Source of the DNA: Pseudolabrys sp.
GTDB lineage: Bacteria; Pseudomonadota; Alphaproteobacteria; Rhizobiales; Xanthobacteraceae
Direction of reading: 5' to 3'
NCBI GenBank assembly: GCA_026125895.1
Contig: JAHCKG010000013.1
Location: 1 to 64,000, forward strand
DNA length: 64,000 nucleotides
Of this stretch, positions 25,487 to 35,257 are shown in pieces. The notes under the pieces were generated by a model. It was not told the DNA's origin. It worked only from the letters and a program-made list of their open reading frames with translations, and did not search any database. Numbering within the stretch: position 1 is the stretch's first letter; the number at the start of each line of letters is the position of its first letter. Made by a program: the position numbers and the translations under genes.

Positions 25487-27142
25487 CTAGCGCGTGAATT
25501 TCTTGTACTTCAGCCGGTGCGGGATGATCGTGTCGGTGCCGAGACGGCGCATCTTGTCCTTCTCGTAATCCTGGTAGTTGCCTTCGAACCACTCGACGTG
25601 GCTGTCACCTTCGAAGGCGAGGATGTGGGTGGCGATACGGTCGAGGAACCAGCGGTCATGGCTGATAATGACGGCGCAGCCGGCGAAATCCTCCAGCGCC
25701 TCCTCGAGCGCGCGTAGCGTATCGACGTCGAGGTCGTTGGTCGGTTCGTCGAGCAGCAGCAGGTTGGCGCCGGTGCGAAGCATCTTGGCGAGATGCACGC
25801 GGTTGCGCTCGCCACCCGACAGCGAGCCGACTTTCTTCTGCTGGTCGGCACCCTTGAAGTTGAACAGCGAGACGTAAGCCCGGCTCGGCACTTCCTTCTT
25901 GCCGACCAGTATCTGATCGAGACCATCGGAGATTTCCTCCCAGATGGTTTTCTTCGGGTCGAGCGCGTCGCGCGACTGATCGACATAGCCGAGCTGCACG
26001 CTCTCGCCGACCTTGATGGTGCCGCTATCCGGCTTGTCCTGGCCGGTGATCATGCGGAATAAGGTGGTCTTGCCGGCGCCGTTCGGACCGATGACGCCGA
26101 CGATGCCGCCCGGCGGCAGCTTGAAGGTGAGATCGTCGATCAGCAGGCGGTCGCCGAAGCCTTTCGACAGGCTCTCGAAATCGACGACGTTCTGACCGAG
26201 CCGCTCGGCTACCGGAATGGTGATCTGCGCCACGGTATTGGTCTTGGCGTTGGCGATCTTCAGCAGTTCCTCGTAGCGCTCATAGCGCGCCTTCGACTTG
26301 GTCTGACGCGCCTTGGGCGAGGACTGCACCCACTCGCTTTCGCGCTCCAGCGTGCGGCGGCGGGCTTCGTCCTCGCGGCCTTCCTGCTCCAGACGCTTCT
26401 GCTTCTGCGCCAGCCACGAGGTGTAGTTGCCCTCGTAGGGAATGCCGCGGCCGTGATCGAGCTCGAGGATCCAGCCGGTGACGTTGTCGAGGAAGTAGCG
26501 GTCGTGAGTCACGATCAGGATCGCACCGGGATAGTTGCGCAGGTGGCCTTCGAGCCAGTGCACGCTCTCGGCGTCGAGATGGTTGGTCGGCTCGTCCAGC
26601 AGCAGCAGGTCCGGCGCATCGAGCAGCAGCTTGCACAAAGCGACGCGGCGCTTTTCGCCGCCAGAGAGCTTGCTGACGTCGGCGTCGTCCGGCGGGCAGC
26701 GCAGCGCGTCCATCGCCTGATCGACCTGGCTGTCGAGGTCCCAGAGGTTCTTGGCGTCGATCTCGTCCTGGAGCTTGGCCATCTCGTCGGCGGTCTCGTC
26801 CGAGTAGTTGACGGCGAGCTCGTTGTAGCGGTCGAGGACCGCTTTCTTGGCGGCGACACCCTCCATGACGTTTTCGCGGACGGTCTTGTCGGGATCGAGT
26901 TGCGGTTCCTGCTCCAGATAACCGACGCGGGCGCCCTCGGCGACCCAGCCGTCGCCGGAATATTCTGTGTCGATGCCGGCCATGATGCGCAGCAGCGTCG
27001 ATTTACCGGAGCCGTTGACGCCCAGTACGCCGATCTTGGCGTCCGGGTAGAAAGACAGGTGGACGTTATCCAGCACCTTCTTGCCGGCCGGATAGGCCTT
27101 GGTCAGGCCCTGCATGTGATAGATGAACTGGCGTCCGTTCAT
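25487..27142 (-). CDS. ettA: energy-dependent translational throttle protein EttA (ABC-F)
   Basis: A 551-residue cytoplasmic ABC-F ATPase that binds the ribosomal E site and gates elongation by the ADP/ATP ratio. It has two ATPase domains: [24 protein letters not shown] and [12 protein letters not shown] in the first; [28 protein letters not shown] and [12 protein letters not shown] in the second. Between the Walker A and signature of domain 1 lies the EttA arm insertion, and a charged linker ([17 protein letters not shown]) joins the two halves. The N terminus ([18 protein letters not shown]) and length match EttA. Confidence 0.95.
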   Translation of the reverse strand: MNGRQFIYHMQGLTKAYPAGKKVLDNVHLSFYPDAKIGVLGVNGSGKSTLLRIMAGIDTEYSGDGWVAEGARVGYLEQEPQLDPDKTVRENVMEGVAAKKAVLDRYNELAVNYSDETADEMAKLQDEIDAKNLWDLDSQVDQAMDALRCPPDDADVSKLSGGEKRRVALCKLLLDAPDLLLLDEPTNHLDAESVHWLEGHLRNYPGAILIVTHDRYFLDNVTGWILELDHGRGIPYEGNYTSWLAQKQKRLEQEGREDEARRRTLERESEWVQSSPKARQTKSKARYERYEELLKIANAKTNTVAQITIPVAERLGQNVVDFESLSKGFGDRLLIDDLTFKLPPGGIVGVIGPNGAGKTTLFRMITGQDKPDSGTIKVGESVQLGYVDQSRDALDPKKTIWEEISDGLDQILVGKKEVPSRAYVSLFNFKGADQQKKVGSLSGGERNRVHLAKMLRTGANLLLLDEPTNDLDVDTLRALEEALEDFAGCAVIISHDRWFLDRIATHILAFEGDSHVEWFEGNYQDYEKDKMRRLGTDTIIPHRLKYKKFTR

Positions 27143-27484
27143 GACGTCAAAAACCCCTCAGATCCGGCCAAATTGACCGCGGCGCGCAGGTCGCGAAGGC
27201 GCGCGAGCACGCAGCCAACCCCAATGTCGGGAAATGTTAGGCTCGATGTAGCGATCGGAACCCTGAAGGGCAAGCGTCGCCTTAACCTTGCCGGGCCGCC
27301 GCCGGGCGGTAAAAGTCTGGAAAGGCTAGGGCAAAATTTATCTCAAATTCTCGCCCGCGCCGTCATTTACCAACCGGGCTTTAACAGCTGGACCGCCAGG
27401 ATGCGCGGCATGAACCTTGGCCGCCGAACAAGCGACCAAGGGTGGCGGGCAACGGTGCCCGTTCCTTTTCGAGGTTGACGTGTC
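27143..27484. other. ettA upstream region
   Basis: About 340 bases with no convincing gene. It should carry the ettA promoter on the minus strand. On the plus strand GGGCAACGGTGCCC (27447-27460) followed by GTTCCTTTTC could be a weak terminator or attenuator. Nothing else stands out. Confidence 0.4.
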
Positions 27485-27682
27485 ATGGGTCGGGCAATCC
27501 TGGCCATCTCCGGTTCCGCGGCGGGCTTCCTGAACCGCCCCATCTGGTCGGTCAGCGCCTCAGCAGCCAGCTTTTGGCGCCAACTCACCCAGCTGATGTT
27601 CGACACCTACCATCCGGAACGCCACTACATGCGTGGCCCGGGGCCGGCCTGCGCCGCCAAACGCCGTCCCGAGCAGAACTGA
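27485..27682 (+). CDS. possible small hypothetical protein
   Basis: A 65-residue frame starting MGRAILAISGSAAGFLNRPI with GAGG about ten bases upstream. The middle (SFWRQLTQLMFDTYHPERHY) looks plausibly protein-like, with aromatic residues; the tail is Pro/Arg-rich. No family is recognised. It precedes the 2-hydroxyacid dehydrogenase by 84 bases. It could equally be a chance frame in GC-rich DNA. Confidence 0.4.
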   Translation: MGRAILAISGSAAGFLNRPIWSVSASAASFWRQLTQLMFDTYHPERHYMRGPGPACAAKRRPEQN

Positions 27683-27766
27683 TCCGCACCCCAAGTCTCT
27701 TTCCTTTCCCCGGTCCCCCCTTAAGGTGGCGCCGCCCGGCCCTGCCCGGGCGTTTGGGAAGGAAAA

Positions 27767-28726
27767 ATGCACATGCTTCGGGCCGCTATTCTCGACGATT
27801 ACCAGGACGTTGCGCTGAAATACGCCGACTGGTCGCCGGTCGCTCAGGACGTCGAGGTGACGGTTTTCAATGAGCCTTTCAGGGACCAGGCTGAGGCGAT
27901 CGAGAAGCTCCAGGGGTTTCAGATCGTCGCCGGCATGCGCGAGCGCACTCCCTTCCCCCGCGCTGTGATCGAGGCGCTGCCGGACCTCAAGCTGCTCATT
28001 ACCACCGGCGCCCGGAACAATTCCTTCGACCTCAAGGCCGCGGCCGAGCGCGGCGTCACCGTCTGCGGCACCGGCACCTTCGGCAACCCGACCGTCGGCA
28101 TCGTCTTCGGCCTGATCCTGGAACTGACCCGGCGGATTGGCTTCGAGAATGCCCGGCTTAAGGCTGGCGCGCCTTGGCAGGTCACGATCGGCCAGGACCT
28201 CGAGGGCCTCAGTTTGGGCATCGTCGGTCTCGGCAAGCTCGGCACCCGCGTCGCCGCGGTCGGCAAGGCCTTCGGCATGAATGTCATCGCCTGGAGCCCG
28301 AATCTGACACCGGAGAAGGCGGCCGCAGGCGGTGTCGACTATGCGACACGCGAGGAGCTATTCGCCAAGGCAGACATCGTTACCATCCACGTCGTGCTCA
28401 GCGAGCGCTCGCGCAACCTCGTCAACGCCGACGATCTCGCACGCATGAAGAAAACGGCTTACCTCATCAACACCGCACGCGCGCCGATCGTCGATCAGGC
28501 GGCTCTACTCAAGGCGCTCGACGAGAAGCGCATCGCCGGCGCCGGGCTCGATGTCTTCGATGTCGAACCTCTGCCGCTCGATCATCCCTACCGCATGCTC
28601 GACAACGTCGTCATCACGCCGCATCTCGGCTATGTCAGCGAGCAAACCTATCGCAAGTTCTATCCCGACATCGTCGAGAACATTCGCGCCTTTATCGACA
28701 ACAAGCCGGTGCGAGTCATCACCTGA
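27767..28726 (+). CDS. D-2-hydroxyacid dehydrogenase family protein
   Basis: A 319-residue NAD(P)-dependent dehydrogenase. The Rossmann loop is LGIVGLGKLGTRVAAVGKAF. The catalytic Arg is in INTARAPIVDQAALL, the Glu in LDVFDVEPLPLDHP and the His in VITPHLGYV, so it should be active. The substrate is unclear; relatives reduce glyoxylate, hydroxypyruvate or other 2-keto acids. GGAAGGAAAA precedes the ATG at 27767 (the ATG two codons later is possible). It is transcribed alone. Confidence 0.9.
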   Translation: MHMLRAAILDDYQDVALKYADWSPVAQDVEVTVFNEPFRDQAEAIEKLQGFQIVAGMRERTPFPRAVIEALPDLKLLITTGARNNSFDLKAAAERGVTVCGTGTFGNPTVGIVFGLILELTRRIGFENARLKAGAPWQVTIGQDLEGLSLGIVGLGKLGTRVAAVGKAFGMNVIAWSPNLTPEKAAAGGVDYATREELFAKADIVTIHVVLSERSRNLVNADDLARMKKTAYLINTARAPIVDQAALLKALDEKRIAGAGLDVFDVEPLPLDHPYRMLDNVVITPHLGYVSEQTYRKFYPDIVENIRAFIDNKPVRVIT

Positions 28727-28882
28727 ACGTCGCCTTATAGCCGACAATGCGAATAGAATTTGAATCGCATCCAAGAGGTTAGCGATAAAAATATCTTTGC
28801 CCGTGCATGAGTATTGCACATGGCTTTCGTGGTGATCATGCTGTGCCTAGGTTAGCCCCGTTTACGAAAGGGGTTTACCAGC

Positions 28883-30091
28883 ATGCTGATTGAACAACCG
28901 CTATGGAGTGCAAAACCGGTCGAGGGATTCGGGCGACGACGGATAAAGCCGTCAGCCCTGATCATCGACGGCAAGCCACATGTGCGCGAATTTATCCGGG
29001 AAGCGCTGGAAGATATTGGTTTCGTCGCCGATGACAGCAATACGGAACACCTCGCCGAGCTGATCCCCGGCCGCAAGATCGACCTGATCATGCTCGGGCT
29101 ATCGGACGGCGGCGTTGCTGGCGGCATCGCGCTGGAGACATTGCGCGAACTTGGCTTCGAGGGCCACGTCCTCGTCTTCGCGCAGCCGGGCATGCCGATG
29201 GTCGACGCGCTGCTCGATCTCGGCGAAGCCATCGGCCTCTCGGTCCTGCCGCTACTACCGACGCCGTTCAGCGACGGCGTACTGCGCCAGGCGGTGAGCT
29301 TTCTGCTGCCACGGGAGCCGATCCCGTCGCCGGCCATCGACCCGACCCAGGCCTTGCGCGCCGGGTGGCTCGAACTCTGGTATCAGCCCAAGGTCAATAT
29401 CCGAACGCTGACCATCGACGGCACCGAAGGCCTGATCCGTCTGCGCCATCCGACCTGGGGCATCATGCCGCCGGCGCAGTTCCTGCCCGACGCCGACGAT
29501 CCGCACTTCACCGAACTGTCGAACTTCGTCGTCACGCAGGCGATGAGCGACTGGCACACCTTCGTCGGCGATTTCGGCCATATCGAAATCGCGGTCAATC
29601 TGCCGCTCGCCTTCTTCGAAGATGCCGTGGCGGTGCAGACACTCGCCAGCCAGATTCCGGCGCATCCGGCGTTTCGGGGGCTGATCGTCGAGATCAACTG
29701 CAGCGAACTCGCGGACAACCCGGAACTGGCGAAATCCGCGGCGCGGCAGTTGCGCTTCCTCAACATCGGCATGGCGATCGACGACGTCGGCGCCGACTGG
29801 CCGGTGCTGATGCAGATCGGCGATTGTCCCTTCGTCGAGATCAAGGTCGACCGCAGCTTCGTCACCGGTGCGGCCGATGACCGGCTCAAGCAGGCGACCT
29901 GCCGCAGCATCCTCGATTTCGCCGATACGCTCGGCGTGCGCACGGTCGCAGAGGGCGTCGAAACCCGCGCCGATTTCATCATGGCGCGCGAGATGGGTTT
30001 CGATCTGGTGCAGGGCTACTTCTTCGGCAAGCCGGCCGAGGCACGCAAATTTGCCCGCAAGGCGCTACGCGAGCCCGTCAAGATTCCCTGA
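28883..30091 (+). CDS. receiver-like/EAL cyclic-di-GMP phosphodiesterase-family protein
   Basis: A 402-residue cytoplasmic protein. Residues ~22-145 have a receiver fold, but the usual phospho-acceptor Asp is Gly72 (LIMLGLSDGG), and the acidic pocket reads ALIIDGKPH, so phosphorylation by a kinase is unlikely. Residues ~155-395 are an EAL domain with ExLxR retained (Glu182 in TEGLIRLRHP), IVEINCSE, AIDDVGADW, FVEIKVDRSF, VAEGVET and GFDLVQGYFF. Most metal and catalytic positions for c-di-GMP hydrolysis are present, though EAL itself is EGL. Monocistronic, with an A/T-richer promoter region upstream. Confidence 0.88.
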   Translation: MLIEQPLWSAKPVEGFGRRRIKPSALIIDGKPHVREFIREALEDIGFVADDSNTEHLAELIPGRKIDLIMLGLSDGGVAGGIALETLRELGFEGHVLVFAQPGMPMVDALLDLGEAIGLSVLPLLPTPFSDGVLRQAVSFLLPREPIPSPAIDPTQALRAGWLELWYQPKVNIRTLTIDGTEGLIRLRHPTWGIMPPAQFLPDADDPHFTELSNFVVTQAMSDWHTFVGDFGHIEIAVNLPLAFFEDAVAVQTLASQIPAHPAFRGLIVEINCSELADNPELAKSAARQLRFLNIGMAIDDVGADWPVLMQIGDCPFVEIKVDRSFVTGAADDRLKQATCRSILDFADTLGVRTVAEGVETRADFIMAREMGFDLVQGYFFGKPAEARKFARKALREPVKIP

Positions 30092-30106
30092 CACTCAAAC
30101 ATAAAA

Positions 30107-30136
30107 ACGCCCGCGCCAGTCGGACCGGCGCGGGCG
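30107..30136 (+). terminator. intrinsic terminator
   Basis: CGCCCGCGCC/GGCGCGGGCG stem preceded by an A run and followed by CATCGTT. It ends the EAL gene and may also serve the convergent small gene at 30160. Confidence 0.75.
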
Positions 30137-30159
30137 CATCGTTAGTCCGGATTAACCGG

Positions 30160-30345
30160 CTAGTGCTTCTTGTTCTTGGCCTTGTCGTTGAGTTCCGTGA
30201 CGTCGTTCGGCCCGGTGACGCCGGGGTTGAACGACGGCGGATCGCTCGCCGGGAAGCTCTCGTCGGAATTGACGACGACGGGGTCTTCTTCCTTCTCGAT
30301 GCGGCGCCGTTCCTGCTCCGCGTGATGTTTCGGCTTTTCGGTCAT
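30160..30345 (-). CDS. small conserved protein with SFPASDPPS motif
   Basis: A 61-residue hydrophilic protein beginning MTEKPKHHAEQERRRIEKEE, with GGAGG six bases before the ATG at 30345. The central DESFPASDPPSFNPG is a motif that recurs in small alphaproteobacterial proteins of unknown role, some of them stress-induced. It has no membrane segment and looks largely disordered. Longer frames upstream ignore the good ribosome-binding site. Confidence 0.75.
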   Translation of the reverse strand: MTEKPKHHAEQERRRIEKEEDPVVVNSDESFPASDPPSFNPGVTGPNDVTELNDKAKNKKH

Positions 30346-30452
30346 TGATATCCTCCATCGGCATGGCCGCCCGGGTGGAGCCATGAAAATTAAAGCTGCG
30401 TGGATGGATAACTTGCCGGCCGGGGTTCCGGTTCCCGCGGCAAAGTCGCCGC

Positions 30453-31073
30453 TCAGGCGGCTCGATTGGTCAAGCGGGCGCCGGCTTTGAGATCGGCAAC
30501 AAAGGCGCGGAATTGCGCATGCCGGTCATCGTCGTCGCGGATGCGCAAGATGTAGGACGGATGCACGGTGGCGAGCATGCGGCGCGCATCCGGCAGCGCG
30601 ATGGCGTGACCGCGGATCTTGCCGATCGCCAGCGGCTTGCCGCAGACGCTGCGCACGGCAGTGGCGCCCATCGCGACGATGAGCTTCGGCCTCACCAGCG
30701 CGATCTCCGTATCGAGCCAGATATGGCAGCGGTCGATCTCGTAAGCGCCGGGCCGCTTGTGCAGCCGCCGCTTGCCGCGCGTTTCGAACTTGAAATGCTT
30801 CACCGCATTGGTGGCAAAGCACTCGTCGCGCGAAATACCGGCCGCCTCCAACGCCTCCGCGAGCACCCTCCCCGCCGGGCCGACGAAGGGCTTGCCCTGC
30901 TGGTCTTCCTGATCGCCTGGTTGCTCACCGACCAGCATGATGCTGGCACGCGCCGCGCCGATGCCCGGTACGGCCTGCGTCGCGTTCCGGTACAGCGGGC
31001 AACGGGTGCAGGCGTCCTCGGCGCCGCGCAGCGCCTTCAACGATCTGATCGGAGCGATTTCTTCCTCGGACAC
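30453..31073 (-). CDS. udgX: uracil-DNA glycosylase, UdgX type
   Basis: A 206-residue base-excision repair enzyme of the family 4-related UdgX group. The uracil-pocket motif is LVGEQPGDQEDQQGKPFVGPAG, and the diagnostic loop is KRRLHKRP with His105; in UdgX this His forms a covalent bond to the abasic site after uracil removal. HPSYILR is the second active-site motif. Cysteines at 22, 25, 85 and near 123 fit an iron-sulfur cluster. The start is GTG at 31073 with GGAGAG six bases upstream. It lies next to polysaccharide genes without an obvious functional link. Confidence 0.88.
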   Translation of the reverse strand: MSEEEIAPIRSLKALRGAEDACTRCPLYRNATQAVPGIGAARASIMLVGEQPGDQEDQQGKPFVGPAGRVLAEALEAAGISRDECFATNAVKHFKFETRGKRRLHKRPGAYEIDRCHIWLDTEIALVRPKLIVAMGATAVRSVCGKPLAIGKIRGHAIALPDARRMLATVHPSYILRIRDDDDRHAQFRAFVADLKAGARLTNRAA

Positions 31074-31141
31074 GGCATGCTCTCCGCTCCTGCCAACGGC
31101 GCATCCGCGTCGCGGTTCCGGCTCACGCCGAACCGACGTTG

Positions 31142-33043
31142 TCAGGCCGCCTCGCCGCGGAATTCCGGCACCGCGTCGCGCAGCACATTGTAGATGGCCG
31201 CCCGCTCGTTACGCGCCAAACCCTGCTCGAGCGTGGCAAGCCAGGCACGGACTTCCTCCAGCGACGCCTCCACCGGCTTGGCAGCGACGATGCCGGGAAC
31301 GCCGATGTCCGCCATCTCTTCCTCGCGCGAGAACAGGATTTCGTGGAGCCGCTCGCCCGGCCGGATGCCAGTGAAGGTGATCTGAATGTCGCGCCCAGGT
31401 TCGAGGCCGCTCAGGCGAATGATACGCTCGGCGAGATCGACGATTTTGACCGGTTGTCCCATATTAAGGACGTAGACCGAGGCGCGCTTCTCGGTGTCGC
31501 TTTGCGCGTGGGTCGCCGCAGTGATGACCAGATCGCAGGCCTCGCGGATGGTCATGAAGTAACGGACCATGTCGGGATGCGTGACGGTGACAGGGCCGCC
31601 CGCTTCGATCTGCGCTTTGAACTTCGGCACCACGGAGCCATTCGACGCCAGCACATTGCCGAAGCGAACAGAGATCAGCCGCATCGGCCGCGAACCACCC
31701 GCGGTGCGGCGCATCAGGTCGGCGTCGAGCGCATCGCAGTACATTTCCGCCAGGCGTTTGGTAGCGCCGAGCACGGACACCGGTTCGATCGCCTTGTCGG
31801 TCGAGATCATCACCATGGCCGAGGCACCGGCGGCGGCGGCGGCATCGGCGACATTGACCGAGCCCAGCACGTTTGTCTTGACGCCCTCGTCCCAATCCCG
31901 CTCGAGCAACGGCACGTGCTTCAACGCGGCGGCGTGAAACACGATGTCGGGCTTGAACTCGGCGATCAGCCGCATGATCCGCGCCCGGTCGCGGATATCG
32001 GCGATGCGGTCGAAGATCTCCGCCTCGTTCTGCTCCGCCTTTAGCCGCTCGGTGACGGCATGCAGCGCCGGCTCGGAGTTCTCCAGGATGAGGAGCCGCG
32101 CGGCGCCGAAGGCGATGGCGCGCTCGCAGATTTCCGCGCCAATTGAACCGCCGCCGCCGGTTACGACGACCGATTTGCCTTTCACATAGCCTTCGAGCCG
32201 CTGGTAATCGATCTTGGCGCTCGGCCGCAGCAGCAGATCCTCGACCGAGACCGGCAGCAGTTGCAGCGCCGGGCCGCCATCGAGCGACGGCATCTGGCTG
32301 AGCGCCAAGCCGAGACGGCGCGCACGAGTCAGGATCGCTTCCGGCTTGGCATCGGGCGCCATCGCAGACGGCGCCATGATCACCCGGGTCACATGCGTGC
32401 CGCGCGACATCAGATCGGCGGCGACGCGCTCGAGATCGTCGGGATCGCCGAGCACCGGGATCGAGCGGATCGCCTGCCCGCGATCCGATTGCGACGGCGA
32501 CAGGATGCCGACCGGCCAGATTTTCTTTACCGCCCCGCTTTCGATGGCGCGGATGAGCACCTCAGCGTCCGCAGTACGGCCGAGGATCAATGTCGGCGCC
32601 GCATCGGCGATGCGGGCGCGCTGCAGCGTGCGCGCGTAATGCAAATAGCGATAGGCGATGCGGCCGCCCCCCAGAAAGAACATCTGGAGAACCCAATACA
32701 GCACGATGGTGATCTTGCCGAAGAAGAAGGCGCCGTAGACGTTCGGTGACAGCAACACGTAGTCGAGCCCGACCAGCGACACGGCGAGCACCGTGGAGGC
32801 GCGCACGATGTTGAACACGTCGGGGATTGACGTGAACCGCCACTTGCTCTGGTGCAGCTTGAAGAAGAAGAAGATTGCCGCGGCATAGACCAGGAACAGC
32901 GGCAGGAACACTTCGAGGCCAGGCAGCTTGCGTAACAGCACGTCGGTGTCGAAGCGCATGATCAGCGTGACTAGGATCGCCGCCGCCGCGGCGATCACGT
33001 CGTGCAGCATGATCAGGTACTGGCGCGGCGTCAGCTTGCTCAT
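31142..33043 (-). CDS. membrane-anchored nucleoside-diphosphate-sugar epimerase/dehydratase (CapD/PglF-like)
   Basis: A 633-residue protein. The N-terminal ~130 residues hold about four membrane helices. A CoA-binding-like Rossmann segment (about 140-270, LILGRTADAEVLI) follows, then a C-terminal SDR domain with VVVTGGGGSIGAEICERA, DIVFHAAALKHVPLLE and MISTDKAIEPVSVLGATKRL. The catalytic Tyr is replaced, as in long 4,6-dehydratases of this family. It probably makes a 4-keto-6-deoxy UDP-sugar for surface glycan. The ATG at 33043 overlaps the stop of the glycosyltransferase upstream (ATGA); the longer frame to 33451 lies in that gene. Confidence 0.9.
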   Translation of the reverse strand: MSKLTPRQYLIMLHDVIAAAAAILVTLIMRFDTDVLLRKLPGLEVFLPLFLVYAAAIFFFFKLHQSKWRFTSIPDVFNIVRASTVLAVSLVGLDYVLLSPNVYGAFFFGKITIVLYWVLQMFFLGGGRIAYRYLHYARTLQRARIADAAPTLILGRTADAEVLIRAIESGAVKKIWPVGILSPSQSDRGQAIRSIPVLGDPDDLERVAADLMSRGTHVTRVIMAPSAMAPDAKPEAILTRARRLGLALSQMPSLDGGPALQLLPVSVEDLLLRPSAKIDYQRLEGYVKGKSVVVTGGGGSIGAEICERAIAFGAARLLILENSEPALHAVTERLKAEQNEAEIFDRIADIRDRARIMRLIAEFKPDIVFHAAALKHVPLLERDWDEGVKTNVLGSVNVADAAAAAGASAMVMISTDKAIEPVSVLGATKRLAEMYCDALDADLMRRTAGGSRPMRLISVRFGNVLASNGSVVPKFKAQIEAGGPVTVTHPDMVRYFMTIREACDLVITAATHAQSDTEKRASVYVLNMGQPVKIVDLAERIIRLSGLEPGRDIQITFTGIRPGERLHEILFSREEEMADIGVPGIVAAKPVEASLEEVRAWLATLEQGLARNERAAIYNVLRDAVPEFRGEAA

Positions 33044-33798
33044 GTCACGGGCTTCCAGGTCGGCCGCAGCCTCACGGAATCGGCCGGCCGGTGCAGATAA
33101 GTAGTGGCAAAGGCGTAGCGATACCAGCGCAGATAGGCCGGCAACCAGTGCAGGACTCGGAACCGGCTGGTGCCCTTTTTGCGTTCGATCCATTGCGCCG
33201 GCACCTCGGCGACCGGCCAGCCGAGCCGGTGGCACTTCACCAGCAGCTCGATCGAATAGCAGAAGCCGCTGTCGGATTCGACGGCGATGGCGTCGACCAC
33301 GCGGCGCGAGAACAGCCGGAAACCGCTCGTCGGGTCGTGCGTCGGCAGGCGAGCGAGGTGGTAGAGCGTGAAGGCCGCGGTGCGTACCAGGGTCGCCTTG
33401 AGCCAAGGGCAGCCCACCATGCTGCCGCCAGGGATGAAACGGCTGGCGCAAACGAGATCGGCACCCTGCTCCGCCTTGGCGACCATGCCGTCGAGGATGC
33501 CGCCGTTGAAGTCGTCGTCGGCCGGCAGGACGATCACCCAGGGCGCTGTGCTCGCTGCAAAGCCGGCCATCACCGCACCATGCGCGCCGCGTCCGGGGTT
33601 GCGCACATAATCGATCGACATGCCCGGAAGCATTGCGCGGTTGGCGTCGATCGTGGTCAGCGTATCGTCGTCGGGCCGATCGTAGCAGATGAGCACGCGA
33701 AACGGCGTGCGCACATTGCCGCGCAGCGACGCCAAAGTCGCGAGGATGTTCGGCCCCTCGTTATAGACCGGGATAACGATATCGAGCCGCGCGCTCAT
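33040..33798 (-). CDS. family 2 glycosyltransferase
   Basis: A 252-residue GT-A enzyme of the dolichyl-phosphate-mannose-synthase-like subgroup. It has LDIVIPVYNEGPNILATL at the N terminus, the nucleotide-sugar site VLPADDDFNGG, ASRFIPGGSMV, and a DPTSGFRLFSRR loop. No membrane helix is evident. It probably adds the first sugar to a lipid carrier or extends a surface glycan. It is co-translated with the CapD-like gene (four-base overlap), and the nucleotide-sugar dehydrogenase lies 45 bases upstream. Confidence 0.9.
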   Translation of the reverse strand: MSARLDIVIPVYNEGPNILATLASLRGNVRTPFRVLICYDRPDDDTLTTIDANRAMLPGMSIDYVRNPGRGAHGAVMAGFAASTAPWVIVLPADDDFNGGILDGMVAKAEQGADLVCASRFIPGGSMVGCPWLKATLVRTAAFTLYHLARLPTHDPTSGFRLFSRRVVDAIAVESDSGFCYSIELLVKCHRLGWPVAEVPAQWIERKKGTSRFRVLHWLPAYLRWYRYAFATTYLHRPADSVRLRPTWKPVT

Positions 33799-33843
33799 GA
33801 CGCTCTGTCCGCCGTTCCGGTTAGCAAAGCGCTGCGACGCGGC

Positions 33844-35085
33844 TCAATAAACCACGTTGGCATTCTTGAGGAAGCCCCAGATATCGACCACCGGCTTGCC
33901 GGCGAAGTCGGCCTCCTTGTAGGCCGAATGCGGCGTGCACAGGATCAGGAGGTCGCTCTTGGCGACGATCTCGTCGAGCGGCTTGATCGCCGGGTCGATG
34001 GTGACGAAAGGGTCGGTGGTCAGAACCTCGCGAGCGTTGGTCAGCAACGTGCGCTTGAGCTTGTAGCTCAGCGAGGCGCGCACGTCGTCAATCTCGGCCT
34101 TGAACGCCATGCCGAGCAAGCCGACGGTCATCTTCGAGAGATCGTACCGGCGCTTGAGATCGTCGATCAGCTGCAACGCAAGACCCTCATTGATCTGCAT
34201 TGCGGCGTGGCCGATGTTAAACTGATTGCGCGCGAAAGCGGCGAGCTGCATCGTGTCCTTGAACAGGCAGGGACCGGCGGCGAAACCCGGCCCTGGCAAC
34301 GTGCGCGCGCGCGGATAGTTGTGTTTCATCGCCTTCATGATCGCCGAATAATCGGCGCCCGCCGACTTTGCGATCATGTAGAACTGGTTGGTCGCCGCGA
34401 ACTCGATATACCGGTAGGCGTTGGCGTAGAGCTTGGCGAGTTCGGCTTCGAGCGGCTTGATGGTCACTACTTCCGGCGCGATGCGGTTGAACAGCGCAAC
34501 CGCCTCGGCTTCCGCCTCCGGCGTCGTCCCGCTGACGATCTGCGGCATTTCCCGCAATTCCTTGATGCCGTAGCCCTGAACGACCCGCTCCGGGCAGAAG
34601 GCGATGCGGTTCTTGCGGCCGAGCCGGGCGAGATAATCATGCAGCCAGTCGGTGGTGCCGGGGAATACGGTGGAGCGCAGGACGATGAGCTGCTCGTCAT
34701 TGATGTGCGGCAGCAGATCGTCGATGCACTTCTGTACCGCAGAGGTTACCGGATTGAGGAATTCGTCAACCGGGGTGCCGATGGTGACGATCACCGGGCC
34801 CTTGCCACGCATTGCGCCCGGCGTTGAGGTGAAGATCAGCCTGTTCTCGGCCAGAGCCTTGGCGAGCAGCGGCGCGGCGCCGTATTCGATGAAAGGCAGC
34901 TTGCCGGCGCGCAAGGTCGCGAGCGTGTTCTCGTTGAGGTCGTTGACATTCACGGTCAGCCCCGCTTCCGCGAAGGCCAGGACGAGCGGGATACCGACGT
35001 GGCCGGCGCCGCCCACCACGGTCAGGTCGGGGATGGGGCTGCCCTGACGGGCGGAAACCTCAGGTTTGCTCGACGGATAGTTCAA
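33844..35085 (-). CDS. nucleotide-sugar (UDP-hexose) dehydrogenase
   Basis: A 413-residue enzyme oxidising C6 of a nucleotide sugar to a uronic acid with two NAD. It shows LTVVGGAGHVGIPLVLAFAE, IVTIGTPVD, VLRSTVFPGTTD, the substrate-site ELAKLYANAYRYIEFAATN and the catalytic Cys in GPGFAAGPCLFKDT. The last motif differs from classic UGDH and WecC, so the sugar is not assigned. The start is uncertain: TTG at 35085 has AGGTG five bases upstream, while the frame extends to an ATG at 35199 with no conserved sequence. It heads the three-gene minus-strand polysaccharide operon. Confidence 0.88.
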   Translation of the reverse strand: MNYPSSKPEVSARQGSPIPDLTVVGGAGHVGIPLVLAFAEAGLTVNVNDLNENTLATLRAGKLPFIEYGAAPLLAKALAENRLIFTSTPGAMRGKGPVIVTIGTPVDEFLNPVTSAVQKCIDDLLPHINDEQLIVLRSTVFPGTTDWLHDYLARLGRKNRIAFCPERVVQGYGIKELREMPQIVSGTTPEAEAEAVALFNRIAPEVVTIKPLEAELAKLYANAYRYIEFAATNQFYMIAKSAGADYSAIMKAMKHNYPRARTLPGPGFAAGPCLFKDTMQLAAFARNQFNIGHAAMQINEGLALQLIDDLKRRYDLSKMTVGLLGMAFKAEIDDVRASLSYKLKRTLLTNAREVLTTDPFVTIDPAIKPLDEIVAKSDLLILCTPHSAYKEADFAGKPVVDIWGFLKNANVVY

Positions 35086-35257
35086 AAGACACCTGTTCTC
35101 TGGGATCCGGCGGAATATAGCGAATTTCGCCCCGACACCGAAGGGCGCGACCGCGCCCTGCGACGGGCCGGCATAGGCCGTCCCGGCCGGGCCGCGCAAC
35201 GGGAGATTTTGGGGAGATTTCCGGTATTATGGCGCAAACGCCGCAAGCTTCGGCCCC

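Noticed and set aside
30926-35100. Complete capsule biosynthesis locus
   Set aside because: Only a sugar-modifying enzyme, one transferase and a dehydrogenase are here; no polymerase, Wzx/ABC exporter or chain-length regulator is seen.
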